This document shows positions 45,443 to 54,087 of a stretch of DNA of 64,000 bases, piece after piece. Under the pieces are notes generated by a model, which was given only the letters and a program-made list of their open reading frames with translations, did no database searches and was not told the DNA's origin. Each line of letters opens with the position of its first letter. Positions within the stretch are counted from its first letter, which is position 1. Where the stretch lies: assembly GCA_019351975.1 (NCBI GenBank), contig JABBOG010000002.1:88311-152310 (forward strand), given 5' to 3'. Both the position numbers and the translations under genes were made by a program. The DNA comes from Acidobacteriota bacterium (lineage in GTDB: Bacteria; Acidobacteriota; Terriglobia; Terriglobales; Acidobacteriaceae).

Positions 45443-48400
45443 CTACTGGCGTCGCGGGCTGCCAACAGGAATCGGATCATCCAACGAGTTCAAGAACCAC
45501 TCAAACACCGGCGTCGCTCCCGGCAGCGCATACAGCGAGTACGGCACGAAGTACTGGTTCGTGCAGCTCGTCTGCGCCGTCACTCCATTCGAAGCCGTCG
45601 TCTGCGTGATCGTTCCGCACGGAGACGCCGTCGTCGTCGACGTCAACACAGCTCCCGTTCCCGTCGGATTCGTCAGCACAATTGTCGGCGGTGAGCTCGC
45701 ATTCAAACATCCCGCCCCCGTTCCCGTCGCCGTATTCAGCGCCGTCCCCTCCGACGACAGAATGCTCGAAGGCACACCATTCACCGACACCATCGTTCCC
45801 GTCACCACGCAGTTCGGTCCACCGCCCGTCGATGTGAACGGCGTAGCATTCGCATACCCCGTCCCCGTTCCGCTGATCGCAACATTCACGCCACCCGCAA
45901 ATGCATTCGAAAGAATCGCTGTCGCCGTCAGGCAATCCCAGCAAGGCCGCACATCGTTGCCCAGTGCGTTGAACACCATCCACAGTGGATCGTTCACCGT
46001 CCTCGACTCCAGGATCCCCGGCCCAGCCTGCTGCGGCGTCCCTCCAAACCAGTAGATCGGCATCGGCATATTGTTCGCAAACATATACACCGAAGACGCC
46101 TCGTCGTAGTAGGATCCGAAGCTGAAGTTCTCGCCTAGCCCCTGCCCATAGACAGCCCCGCCGTTTCTCGCATTCTGCGCCCACAGCTGCGCTCCCGTCA
46201 TACTCGAAACGCTGTCCGCCGGGCTCTGTATGAACTCATCCATCCCCGCCAGCGATCCTCCCGAAGTCACAAGGATCGGCGTCGTCGCATACTTCGCAAA
46301 CAGCGTCCTGTACATCGTCACCGACGATTCATACGCCGCCGTGTTCTGCGCTGTCGACGCATCGAACGCTGTCTCCATCGCCGACGGACACAACGAGAAC
46401 GATGCCGCAAAAGAACTCGACACACTCACCGGCACCTGGCTCAATCCAGCCTGGTCCAGCTCCTGCCGGTAAAACGCAGGGCTTGTCCCCCCACCCTGTA
46501 CATCCTCCACCCCAATCAGCTTCACCTCACCCAGCTGGTGTGCCCGTATCAGCGTCGTCAGATCGAAAAAATTATCCGTATCCTGACACCCATCATTACT
46601 GAAGATCACCAGAGGCGGCGTGGCATACGACTTCATCAGCCCCTGATAGAACTTCGTCTGATAGAACAGCTCCGTAATCTCATTCGGCGACAGCACTCCC
46701 GGAAAGATTCCTGCCTCATCGATATACGTCCGCGTCTGTGCGCTGTTCGTTCCCGCTACGCCGTAGTAGTTCCCCCCGGAAATATATCCGGGAATCAAAA
46801 GCGGCTCGCCCGCCGCATTCATCGATGTCTTCGTCGGCGTCGCCGTAATCATCGCACCTGTGCCCGTCGGCGATATCAGCGTGATCGTCGGTGCCGATGT
46901 GCATCCAAAGTTATTGCTGCCAGTGCCTGCCGTCACCGACGTTGGCACTCCATTCGTCGCCAGCATCACTCCCGTCACATTGCACGTTGCTCCGCCGCCT
47001 GTCGATGTAAAGCTCGTTGAGCTCGCATATCCCGTTCCTCCAGCGATCGCAAGCGTCACATATCCAAACCCGCTCGCAAAGCTGCCCGACGTCGGCGTCT
47101 CCGGTATCGTGGATGGCCCCAGCCCATTGATGTACAAACTCAGCGGCGACGTACAACCGCCACAATAACCGCCTCCCGGTGCACCCGTTCCCGCATCCGT
47201 AACCACAATGTCATAGTTCAATCCGTTCGGCATCGCATCAAATCCGCCGCTCGTGCAGATCCCGTTGCTCGCTCCCGTCGTCCCGCGCGAAAAGCACAGC
47301 TGGCTCGTCGTTCCCGCCATCTGCAGATACAGCTTCCACCAGTTCGTCGCTCCCGAAACATCTCCCTTACTCGCCAGCACCAGCGATCCAGACCGGTTCC
47401 AGTTCAACCGGTCCACATGCACCAGCATCGAGTAAGGCACATTCCACTCAACCGAGCCAAGCGCATTGTTCGGTGCAACACTAAAGCCGTTATAAGGAAA
47501 CGCAGCCGCCGTGTTATCCGCCTGCGTCGCGTCGAAGCCTGGCTGCCGCGGTAGCACCGCACCCGATGTAGCTGTCAGGTAGTAGCCTGCGTTTCCGCTT
47601 GCAGTGCCATGCCACGTTCCATTATTTCCATTGCCGCTGGAATCGACGGCTGTCGAACCCGTCCCTTCGTTCAACTTCCACTTGCCCACCACCGCCGGTA
47701 TATCTGTACCGCTCGAACAGAACGCCTGTATCTGGGCCTGTGTTGCCGCCGCGCTTGCCATCTCCCAGTTCGACATCCCTCCATCAAAGTTCGGGTACGC
47801 TCCCGACGAGGGCGGCACTCCACCGATCAGCATTGGGCCCGATCCAGGGGCAGTAGGTGCCAACGTTGCGTTCGCAATCGTTCCCGTTTGTGTCCCGTCG
47901 ATATACGCTCGCATCGTCGTTCCATCACGCGTCACTGCAATGCAATGCCAACCCGTCCCGATATTCGAGCCCGTCCAGTTCCACGCCACGCCCGCCGACA
48001 ACACAATCAACTGATTGCCCGTCCCCGCAAAGTTGACCGGAGATCCCGCCGCTCCAACTCCCACCGTCACACCACCCGATGTAGTCGCACCCAATGCGTT
48101 GTTGCCAAAAAATTGCCCGCTCTCCGACGTGCTCGGAACATAGACATTCCCGATATAGCTAAACACTGCGTTCGATTTGAGCGCCGACGGTGCCGAAATG
48201 TAGTTATCGGATCCATCCAGAGCACCCCAGAAAGCATTCCCGTCCAGGGGCGCAATAGCCCCCTGACCTGAACCACCGAACACGCTGCCCGTCACACTGT
48301 CCTTGAATCTCGCAGACGCATCATTGAAATTGAGATACACCGAAGGCTTCGCAGACATAACCTGGTCTGCAAAGTTAGGCTGCGGATTCACATTCTGCGC

Positions 48401-48490
48401 AGGCATTGCGGTCCCATAGCAAAGGAGCGCCGCGCAACCTATGCGCAGCGCTCCTTGAAATAGCGGTGAAAAAGAGGATCGCTGTCTCAT
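45443..48490 (-). CDS. Secreted LamG and nucleoside-hydrolase-like giant protein
   Basis: 1015 residues. A Sec-type signal peptide (about 1-31, ALRIGCAALLCYGTAMPA) opens it. Two LamG/concanavalin-like modules follow (about 45-255, with WHCIAVTRDGTTMRAYIDGT, and 265-600, with WKLNEGTGSTAVDSSGNGNN). Residues 625-860 resemble the nucleoside hydrolase superfamily: VIFSNDGCQDTDNFFDL with the Asp cluster, GEVKLIGVEDV, ILVTSGGSLAG, and RPCWDCLTATAIL. Two copies of a Gly/Thr-rich beta repeat are inserted at 483-553 and 864-952. It sits between the fibre gene and terminase. The hydrolase relation is a weak pattern match; the role is unknown. Confidence 0.6.
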   Translation of the reverse strand: MRQRSSFSPLFQGALRIGCAALLCYGTAMPAQNVNPQPNFADQVMSAKPSVYLNFNDASARFKDSVTGSVFGGSGQGAIAPLDGNAFWGALDGSDNYISAPSALKSNAVFSYIGNVYVPSTSESGQFFGNNALGATTSGGVTVGVGAAGSPVNFAGTGNQLIVLSAGVAWNWTGSNIGTGWHCIAVTRDGTTMRAYIDGTQTGTIANATLAPTAPGSGPMLIGGVPPSSGAYPNFDGGMSNWEMASAAATQAQIQAFCSSGTDIPAVVGKWKLNEGTGSTAVDSSGNGNNGTWHGTASGNAGYYLTATSGAVLPRQPGFDATQADNTAAAFPYNGFSVAPNNALGSVEWNVPYSMLVHVDRLNWNRSGSLVLASKGDVSGATNWWKLYLQMAGTTSQLCFSRGTTGASNGICTSGGFDAMPNGLNYDIVVTDAGTGAPGGGYCGGCTSPLSLYINGLGPSTIPETPTSGSFASGFGYVTLAIAGGTGYASSTSFTSTGGGATCNVTGVMLATNGVPTSVTAGTGSNNFGCTSAPTITLISPTGTGAMITATPTKTSMNAAGEPLLIPGYISGGNYYGVAGTNSAQTRTYIDEAGIFPGVLSPNEITELFYQTKFYQGLMKSYATPPLVIFSNDGCQDTDNFFDLTTLIRAHQLGEVKLIGVEDVQGGGTSPAFYRQELDQAGLSQVPVSVSSSFAASFSLCPSAMETAFDASTAQNTAAYESSVTMYRTLFAKYATTPILVTSGGSLAGMDEFIQSPADSVSSMTGAQLWAQNARNGGAVYGQGLGENFSFGSYYDEASSVYMFANNMPMPIYWFGGTPQQAGPGILESRTVNDPLWMVFNALGNDVRPCWDCLTATAILSNAFAGGVNVAISGTGTGYANATPFTSTGGGPNCVVTGTMVSVNGVPSSILSSEGTALNTATGTGAGCLNASSPPTIVLTNPTGTGAVLTSTTTASPCGTITQTTASNGVTAQTSCTNQYFVPYSLYALPGATPVFEWFLNSLDDPIPVGSPRRQ
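45635..45901 (-). repeat. Second copy of the internal beta repeat (protein-level)
   Basis: Encodes residues 864-952 of the LamG/hydrolase-like protein. Shared with the first copy: GTGYANATPFTSTGGG, VTGTM-type segment, NGVPSS, PTIVLTNPTGTGA. Such GxGY...TGxGA units form beta-helix-like stretches in phage fibres. The copy lies inside or just after the hydrolase-like module. Confidence 0.6.
46832..47044 (-). repeat. First copy of the internal beta repeat (protein-level)
   Basis: Encodes residues 483-553 of the same protein, with GGTGYASSTSFTSTGGG, NVTGVM, NGVPTS and PTITLISPTGTGA. It interrupts the second LamG module. The two copies are clearly related in protein and partly in DNA, so they arose by duplication within the gene or by two insertions. 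Confidence 0.6.
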
Positions 48491-48494
48491 GATG

Positions 48495-51400
48495 TTATTG
48501 GCTCCTTCCGGTGATCAGAGTCGCTCCAAGCAGGTTCGCATTACCCGCCGCCGTGTCCGACGCAGACCGATAAATTCGATACGTTAGCAAGCCAGGCACC
48601 GCAGATGTCGAAGGGCATCCGTTCGCTCCCGGAGATCCGATATTCGCAAGCACCGCCGTCACCACATCTCCATCAGATGTCGAGCTCACGCTGGCGGTCA
48701 CTGGCACCGCAGCTCCGAAGTTCGGCGCTCCAACCACAGCATTCGCCGAAACGCATGCCGTCTGCACCTCCCACGTCACATTCCCCGCCGTCGCAGCCGC
48801 ATAAAAGTTGATCGCGATACTTGTCCCCGTCCAATACGGCGGCGTCGACACCGTTGCTTCAGCATACTGCGGCACCGCCGGCGTTGCACTGAACGCCAGG
48901 TAGCCCAACCCGCTGCTCGATGGCGACACGCACCCCACCTGCGGCGCTTGGTTGTCATACCGCGTCATACCGGACGCAAACGCCGCCCCGCTATCGCACA
49001 CCGCCGCCGCATAATATTTCACCTCAGCAGCCGGCGAAGCCGTAATCGTGCACGTCGAACCCAGACTACAATTCTGGCCATTCACCGTCATCGACGCGTG
49101 TGCCAGCGCCGTATTCGGAATAGCACTGGCACTTACAGCCAAAGAAGGCGTATTACCTGTTGCGCTTACCGTTGGAGTCAACCACGAAGGCCACGCCGCA
49201 GCAGGGGCTGCAAGTTCTGTCGCTACAGCAACTGCAATCGTCTGATTCGGCCACGTTCCTGTGATCGATACATTCGCGCCCGCAACCAGAGAAGGTGTCG
49301 TTGTCCCCGTTCCACCTTGGCTTACTGGTAACGTCGCAAGGTTAGGGATTGTGACCTGTGTATTGGTTGAATTCATCTGCAGCAGTGGAAGCCAGCTATT
49401 GACCCCATCACAATAGCTGATGTTCGCGTTTTGACCATACGCTGTGTAGTTCGTCTGTAACAGCGGCGTACCAGCAGGGCAAGCACCGGAAGGCTGCCCA
49501 AGTCCTCCCTGGATACCCAGTCTTCCCCCAACGGATTCCCCCGGTGTCGAGAACGTGAAGGTGAGAGGATTGGGTGCCACCAGCTGCGCCGTCGATGTAA
49601 GAACGTTCGCCCCAGGGTTATATATCAGCTTGCCGAAGCTGCTCGCATCCTCCCAGATGTAATACGGCGCCGTTGCTTCGCCATTCGGCTCGTTACCTTG
49701 CACATACATGATCGCTCCGCCATTGGCAGGACGATACCCGAAGTAAAAATCGTTGCCGTAGGATCCTCCTGCTGACATCACATTGCCGCCGTTACCATAC
49801 CCATTCCCTTGATTCTGGTTGATCGATATTGCACTCACAACGTTTGATGGCCCATCGTCCTGCAACGAGATAAGTGTCGGGGCCTGTCCTCCATCAACCG
49901 GGGTTGTCTGTCCATACACCAGACGCAGCACGTCGCCGCTGAACTCTGACGTTGGCGCTCCCTCTGCCGTGTCTCCCGTTGTCCAGTTGACAGTGTTGGT
50001 CGCAAGGTTTGCATACCCCGATGCACCTCCGTTGTCCCCGATAATAAACGCTGAAGGATAGAACGTCACATTGGACGTAGCTCCAGGAAGTATCCCAGCG
50101 CCCGCATTACACTGCCCAATCACGCAGTTGGCAAAAAATATCTGCGTCGATGACGTTGCGCCCAGAACAAAGTACGCAGGCTGATTCGCTCCCGTCGTAA
50201 AGCTCTGCCCTCCAGGGCCACCCTGCATGATGATCGGGTTATAGTTGTTCCACGCATACCGCGTGCTGAACGTTACCGACTGCACGCCACTGCTGACCGC
50301 CCCGACTGCCGTCACCGCAGCCTCCTCCTCGAAGGGTCCAGTCAGGAAGACATCCTTACCCACCACGAACGCGCCAGGGGATGCCGGCGATGTTCCCAGC
50401 GTCACGTTGCAGGTCGTCAAAGTGTACGTCTGTCCTTGCCCGTTGCCGTTGCCCGTGCAGGAACTGGATATAATCTGCCCCCACGCACTCGACGGTGCTA
50501 CCGTACCGCTGGTCAGGTTGTAATACGTGCTGGTCGAACCGCTGGGTACGAACGAAGTATTTCCTTCGCTACCCAACGTCGCCGTCGCGCTCGGCCGCGA
50601 TAGATCAAGCATGATGCCGCCGTCAGGATACTGCTTTGTATCCAGCGTCATGCAATACCCAGAGCAGTTCATCGCAGATGTGCTGATCAGGTTGGATCCG
50701 AACGACGCACCTGAATTGATCGGCCCTGAAAAATCACCCATCTGATGCACCTGCTTGGTCATCCCGGTTACACCTTCGTCCGCGTAGGCTATCTTGCCGC
50801 CAAAGGCCGTCAGGTACCCATATTCATCCGCAGTATCACCCTCACCAAAGTGGCTGAAGTTTGACGAACTCCGCTGCATGATGCCGCGCGTCCCGCTCAT
50901 GAACGTATCTACGCCAAGGCCGCAGTAGCTCCATCCCTGCGCAGACGTTCCGCTCGGTCCTACATCGAATCCCGGCTGATAGCAGTTCAATGAATTCTGC
51001 TGCAACTGATAACTGCCTGTTCCTGGATTCGCAGCCGCAGTCGACGCCGTTATATTCGCCTGCGACGCCACACCCATCCCCGTGAACGTCTCACTCGCCG
51101 AACTCCCGCTGATACTCAAGCTCGTTCCACTCGGCTGCGTAATCGTCTGGCTCGCCGACGGCAGAAGGCTCACCTTCTGCCCCACTCCCGCAGCCACCGC
51201 AGCTACATTCTCATCTACATAATTCTTGTTCGCGGCCTGGTTCGGATTCACCGGGTCAGCCGGCAGCCCCAACGGCCCCGTCATCGTGCTTCCAGCCGTC
51301 AGCACATACGGTGATGTCGCCAGCGGAAACCCCGACGCAGCTGCCGCGATCGCATCATCTACATACGTCTTCGAAACCGTCTGCATCGCCACACTCACAG

Positions 51401-51809
51401 GCATCACATCGCTCTTGATCGTCGCAAGCGTGACCGTCGTAGCGCCGCCCGGCACCGTCACCGGCACTACCCAGTACTCCCGGCTCGTCGTCCCATCGCT
51501 CAGATGGAACACCGCCGTATAGTAGCTGCCCATCGGCGTCGACCCTGCATTCGGCGCCAGCGCCAACGACAGCGTACCTCCCGCGCCCAGTGTCACCGAC
51601 GTACTTCCAGACGCCACCGACTGCCCCCCTGCCGTCGTGAACGCATTCCAACTCACCAGCACCGTTCCACTCGCCGGCGTGCCATTTGCGCTGTACACCA
51701 CATCCTGCACCGTCGTCGTCGCCACCTGCGCCATCGCGACATTCACCCACCCGGCCATCATCGCCACCAGAACCGCCAGCAGCATCAATCCTCGTCTCAT
51801 TCCGCTCAT
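48495..51809 (-). CDS. Phage tail-fibre-like protein with signal peptide
   Basis: 1104 residues from ATG 51809 (CGGAGGAG upstream). The N-terminus (MRRGLMLLAVLVAMMAGWVNVAMA) is a clear Sec signal peptide. A beta-sandwich domain (about 30-140) is followed by short helices and the phage fibre repeat AGSTMTGPLGLPADPVNPNQ then AANKNYVDE, as in collar and fibre proteins. Long Gly/Ser/Thr-rich beta stretches make up the rest, with a C-terminal domain beginning near residue 900. A signal peptide on a fibre is odd: virion fibres fold in the cytoplasm. It may instead be a surface adhesin. It precedes the LamG protein by four bases. Confidence 0.7.
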   Translation of the reverse strand: MSGMRRGLMLLAVLVAMMAGWVNVAMAQVATTTVQDVVYSANGTPASGTVLVSWNAFTTAGGQSVASGSTSVTLGAGGTLSLALAPNAGSTPMGSYYTAVFHLSDGTTSREYWVVPVTVPGGATTVTLATIKSDVMPVSVAMQTVSKTYVDDAIAAAASGFPLATSPYVLTAGSTMTGPLGLPADPVNPNQAANKNYVDENVAAVAAGVGQKVSLLPSASQTITQPSGTSLSISGSSASETFTGMGVASQANITASTAAANPGTGSYQLQQNSLNCYQPGFDVGPSGTSAQGWSYCGLGVDTFMSGTRGIMQRSSSNFSHFGEGDTADEYGYLTAFGGKIAYADEGVTGMTKQVHQMGDFSGPINSGASFGSNLISTSAMNCSGYCMTLDTKQYPDGGIMLDLSRPSATATLGSEGNTSFVPSGSTSTYYNLTSGTVAPSSAWGQIISSSCTGNGNGQGQTYTLTTCNVTLGTSPASPGAFVVGKDVFLTGPFEEEAAVTAVGAVSSGVQSVTFSTRYAWNNYNPIIMQGGPGGQSFTTGANQPAYFVLGATSSTQIFFANCVIGQCNAGAGILPGATSNVTFYPSAFIIGDNGGASGYANLATNTVNWTTGDTAEGAPTSEFSGDVLRLVYGQTTPVDGGQAPTLISLQDDGPSNVVSAISINQNQGNGYGNGGNVMSAGGSYGNDFYFGYRPANGGAIMYVQGNEPNGEATAPYYIWEDASSFGKLIYNPGANVLTSTAQLVAPNPLTFTFSTPGESVGGRLGIQGGLGQPSGACPAGTPLLQTNYTAYGQNANISYCDGVNSWLPLLQMNSTNTQVTIPNLATLPVSQGGTGTTTPSLVAGANVSITGTWPNQTIAVAVATELAAPAAAWPSWLTPTVSATGNTPSLAVSASAIPNTALAHASMTVNGQNCSLGSTCTITASPAAEVKYYAAAVCDSGAAFASGMTRYDNQAPQVGCVSPSSSGLGYLAFSATPAVPQYAEATVSTPPYWTGTSIAINFYAAATAGNVTWEVQTACVSANAVVGAPNFGAAVPVTASVSSTSDGDVVTAVLANIGSPGANGCPSTSAVPGLLTYRIYRSASDTAAGNANLLGATLITGRSQ

Positions 51810-51867
51810 CGCTCCTCCGACCTCCACTGCTGTCCTCCGACTACGCACTCGCCGCTCTGATCGCAAC

Positions 51868-52119
51868 TCACCGACCCACAGCAGCGCTCACCGGTACAGC
51901 AGCCGCCACAACCGCTGCCGGAGCCGTCGCCGCAACCGCTGGAGTTACCGCAGCAGCCACAGGCGGCGCAATCGCTCGCAGCAACATCCCATTCACCGTC
52001 TCCGCCAGCCCAATAAAATCGCTATTCCCAAAATGTCCGACCGTCACACCCTGGCTGTGTGCAATCGCCAACCCTAGATTCAAATATCCAAGCACCGTCT
52101 GCAACTCACTCGGTTTCAT
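51868..52119 (-). CDS. Small Ala-rich phage-region protein
   Basis: 83 residues from ATG 52119 with GGAGAG upstream; the longer frame lacks a ribosome site. It starts MKPSELQTVLGYLNLGLAIA and ends in a run of Ala, Val and Pro (VAAAVTPAVAATAPAAVVA). It has one short hydrophobic region and a low-complexity tail. It is the first gene of the contiguous phage core and lies 58 bases before the fibre start. I do not recognise it; a chaperone or small virion part is possible. Confidence 0.55.
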   Translation of the reverse strand: MKPSELQTVLGYLNLGLAIAHSQGVTVGHFGNSDFIGLAETVNGMLLRAIAPPVAAAVTPAVAATAPAAVVAAAVPVSAAVGR

Positions 52120-52276
52120 GCGTCTCTCCTCCGCTTTCGCGGTCAATCTCTCTGAACCCATATCCATCGCCTTCACACCACCCTGCTGCGTCTCATCCTC
52201 ACCACAGCCCTCACGTTGCGCCGACCTCCATCGAACCGCTACCATCACCCATAGCATCGCGCTCCGAAAGGTACCC

Positions 52277-52525
52277 ATGGAATCCAGCAACAACAACACC
52301 AATCCTCGTCGCTCTGAAGACATCGCCCTCGATCTCCTGAAATTCGTTGCCTCGCACGCCAACCTCGGCAGCAAGACGCCTTCCTCCACCGGCTTCGGCC
52401 TTCCCTCTTCCCCCAAGCCCGAAGACCAGGTCTCACAGATCTTCGAGCTCTACGCCCGCTGCCGCAAGGCCGTCGAATCCCCCGTCTTAGGCGCACCCGC
52501 CACCGACGTCCCCGTCAAAAAGTAA
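52277..52525 (+). CDS. Small conserved-looking protein upstream of Gfo/Idh oxidoreductase
   Basis: 82 residues from ATG 52277 (GAAAGGT upstream), ending two bases before the oxidoreductase start, so the two form an operon on the strand opposite to the phage genes. It is soluble: a helical start (SEDIALDLLKFVASHANL) and a second helix (PEDQVSQIFELYARCRKAVE). I do not recognise it. It could be an assembly partner of the oxidoreductase. Confidence 0.65.
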   Translation: MESSNNNTNPRRSEDIALDLLKFVASHANLGSKTPSSTGFGLPSSPKPEDQVSQIFELYARCRKAVESPVLGAPATDVPVKK

Positions 52526-52527
52526 CC

Positions 52528-53658
52528 ATGCCACCCCTGCGCGTAGCCGTCATCGGCACCGGCGCCTTCGGGCGCAATCATCTCCGCGTCTATCGCGAGC
52601 TCGAACAGGCCAATCCCGGCCTCGTTCAGCTCGCCGCGCTCGTCGAACCCGACGCCAGCCGCCGCAGCTCCTTCGCCGCCACCTGCAACATCCCCGCCTT
52701 CGCCTCCGTCGCCGATCTCCTCGACGCCAGGCTCACCCTCAGCGCCGCCTCCGTCTGCGTCCCCACCATCCACCACGCCGACGTCGCGCAGCAGCTCCTC
52801 ACCGCCAACATCGACGTCCTCATCGAAAAACCCTTCGCCGCCACTCTCGCCGAAGCCGATCACATCATCGCTCTCGCGCAGCACCACGCCCGCATCGTCG
52901 CCATCGGCCACCTCGAACGCTTCAACCCCGCCGTCACCGCCACCCTCGCCGCACTCAACCAGCCCATGTTCTTCGAGGCCCACCGCCTCAGCATCTTCAC
53001 CCCGCGCTCCCTCGACGTCGACGTCGTCCTCGACCTCATGATCCACGACCTCGACATCGTCCTCGCCCTCACCAACTCCCCCGTCAAAGAGGTCCGCGCC
53101 GTCGGCCTGCCCATCCTCTCCCCCAAAACCGACATCGCCAACGTCCGCGTCGAGTTCGCCTCCGGCTGCGTCGCCAACTTCACCGCCTCCCGCGTCTCCA
53201 CCGAGCAGGTCCGCAAGCTCCGCCTCTTCCAGCCCCACCAGTACCTCTCCCTCGACTTCGCCCGTCAGGAGCTCCTCACCATCTCCGTCGATCCCACCCT
53301 CATCCTCAAAGCCGAACCCCTCACATCAACCCCTGTCATCCTGAGCGAAGCGCGCAGCGCGCAGCCGAAGGACCCCGAGACCCTCAGCCACGCCCCTGCA
53401 TCTCCCCATCTCTCACCCACAAACGCCGGGCCCGCGCCTGCCACCACCCCACAACACCCCACCGCCGGCCTCTCCCTCACCAAATCCGACATCCCCAAAG
53501 GCGAACCCCTTCGCCTCGAACTCGAAGACTTCCTCCACGCCGTCCGCAACCGAACCGAACCCCGCGTCCCCGCCAGCGCCGGCCGCGCCGCCCTCGCTCT
53601 AGCCCTCACCATCAACGACCAGATCGCAACCCACGCCCACCGCACCGGCCTCCTCTGA
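52528..53658 (+). CDS. Gfo/Idh/MocA-family NAD(P)-dependent oxidoreductase with repeat-derived insertion
   Basis: 376 residues. The N-terminal Rossmann domain begins LRVAVIGTGAFGRNHLRVY, the family GxGxxG type, and IDVLIEKPFAATLAEAD carries the EKP motif lysine. IGHLERFNPAV and IHDLDIVLALTN complete the active-site region of sugar dehydrogenases such as UDP-GlcNAc 3-dehydrogenases. At about 266-320 the chain holds an insertion that starts TPVILSEARSAQPKDPET and is encoded by an interspersed genomic repeat; it then resumes with KGEPLRLELEDFLHAVRNR. It likely oxidises a nucleotide sugar. Host gene inside the phage-derived span. Confidence 0.85.
   Translation: MPPLRVAVIGTGAFGRNHLRVYRELEQANPGLVQLAALVEPDASRRSSFAATCNIPAFASVADLLDARLTLSAASVCVPTIHHADVAQQLLTANIDVLIEKPFAATLAEADHIIALAQHHARIVAIGHLERFNPAVTATLAALNQPMFFEAHRLSIFTPRSLDVDVVLDLMIHDLDIVLALTNSPVKEVRAVGLPILSPKTDIANVRVEFASGCVANFTASRVSTEQVRKLRLFQPHQYLSLDFARQELLTISVDPTLILKAEPLTSTPVILSEARSAQPKDPETLSHAPASPHLSPTNAGPAPATTPQHPTAGLSLTKSDIPKGEPLRLELEDFLHAVRNRTEPRVPASAGRAALALALTINDQIATHAHRTGLL
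53333..53379 (+). repeat. TGTCATCCTGAGCGAAG repeat inside the oxidoreductase gene
   Basis: CTGTCATCCTGAGCGAAGCG, a CGCGCAGCGCG palindrome and GCAGCCGAAGGACCCCGAG match the intergenic copy at 58751-58810, and the minus-oriented copy at 15198-15250. Here the unit is in frame and contributes VILSEARSAQPKDPE to the protein. Confidence 0.75.
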
Positions 53659-54087
53659 CCCTCCTCATCACGGGTGCGGGTGCCCCACATCTCGCTTCTG
53701 AGATGTGGGTTCAACCCCTTCTGAGCAAAGCCCACAGTCGAACGACGATGCAACCTACCCACCTACCCAACGAGCGAAAGCAAACTAGCCGCTTGCCTAC
53801 AGCGAAAGCCTGTCATCTCGACCGAAGCCAAACAGCTACATCGTTTGGCGCAGTGGAGAGACCTGTAGTTCCTTCGTGGAGCGAACCCCCTACACCCTCA
53901 GCTAATTTGCTCTAAAAATACAGGCGCATCCGCTGAAAGAACACAGCAACAAACGCGGCATCACCCCGACCGCACCCTTTTGTCATTTCCGAGCGGACTC
54001 CGCATCTTCATCCCCCACGAAAACTCCACCTCTTTTTGTCATTCCCGAAGACAATCTGCTTGCCTTCGATCCGTAACCCCACACCCT
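53659..54087. other. Repeat-filled intergenic region
   Basis: About 430 bases between the convergent oxidoreductase and lipoprotein genes. It contains the CCCACATCTC/GAGATGTGGG palindrome (53684-53709) and two related TTTGTCATTTCCGAG/TTTGTCATTCCCGAAG units at about 53976-54063. The rest shows no gene or RNA that I recognise. The clustering of repeat families suggests a site tolerant of insertion. Confidence 0.6.
53671..53710 (+). repeat. Palindromic repeat family A, copy 1
   Basis: GGGTGCGGGTGCCCCACATC is the left part, and CCCACATCTC (53684-53693) pairs with GAGATGTGGG (53700-53709) around GCTTCT. Other copies: 55720-55745, 60013-60038, and a variant inside the isoaspartyl peptidase gene at 61338-61363. 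The stem could form in RNA in either direction. Confidence 0.75.

Noticed and set aside
42607..45609. A 1000-codon open frame on the plus strand
   Set aside because: It is antisense to the DUF3037, kinase and terminase genes. Its product is Arg/His/Pro-rich low-complexity sequence with no motif, as expected of the opposite strand of GC-rich coding DNA.
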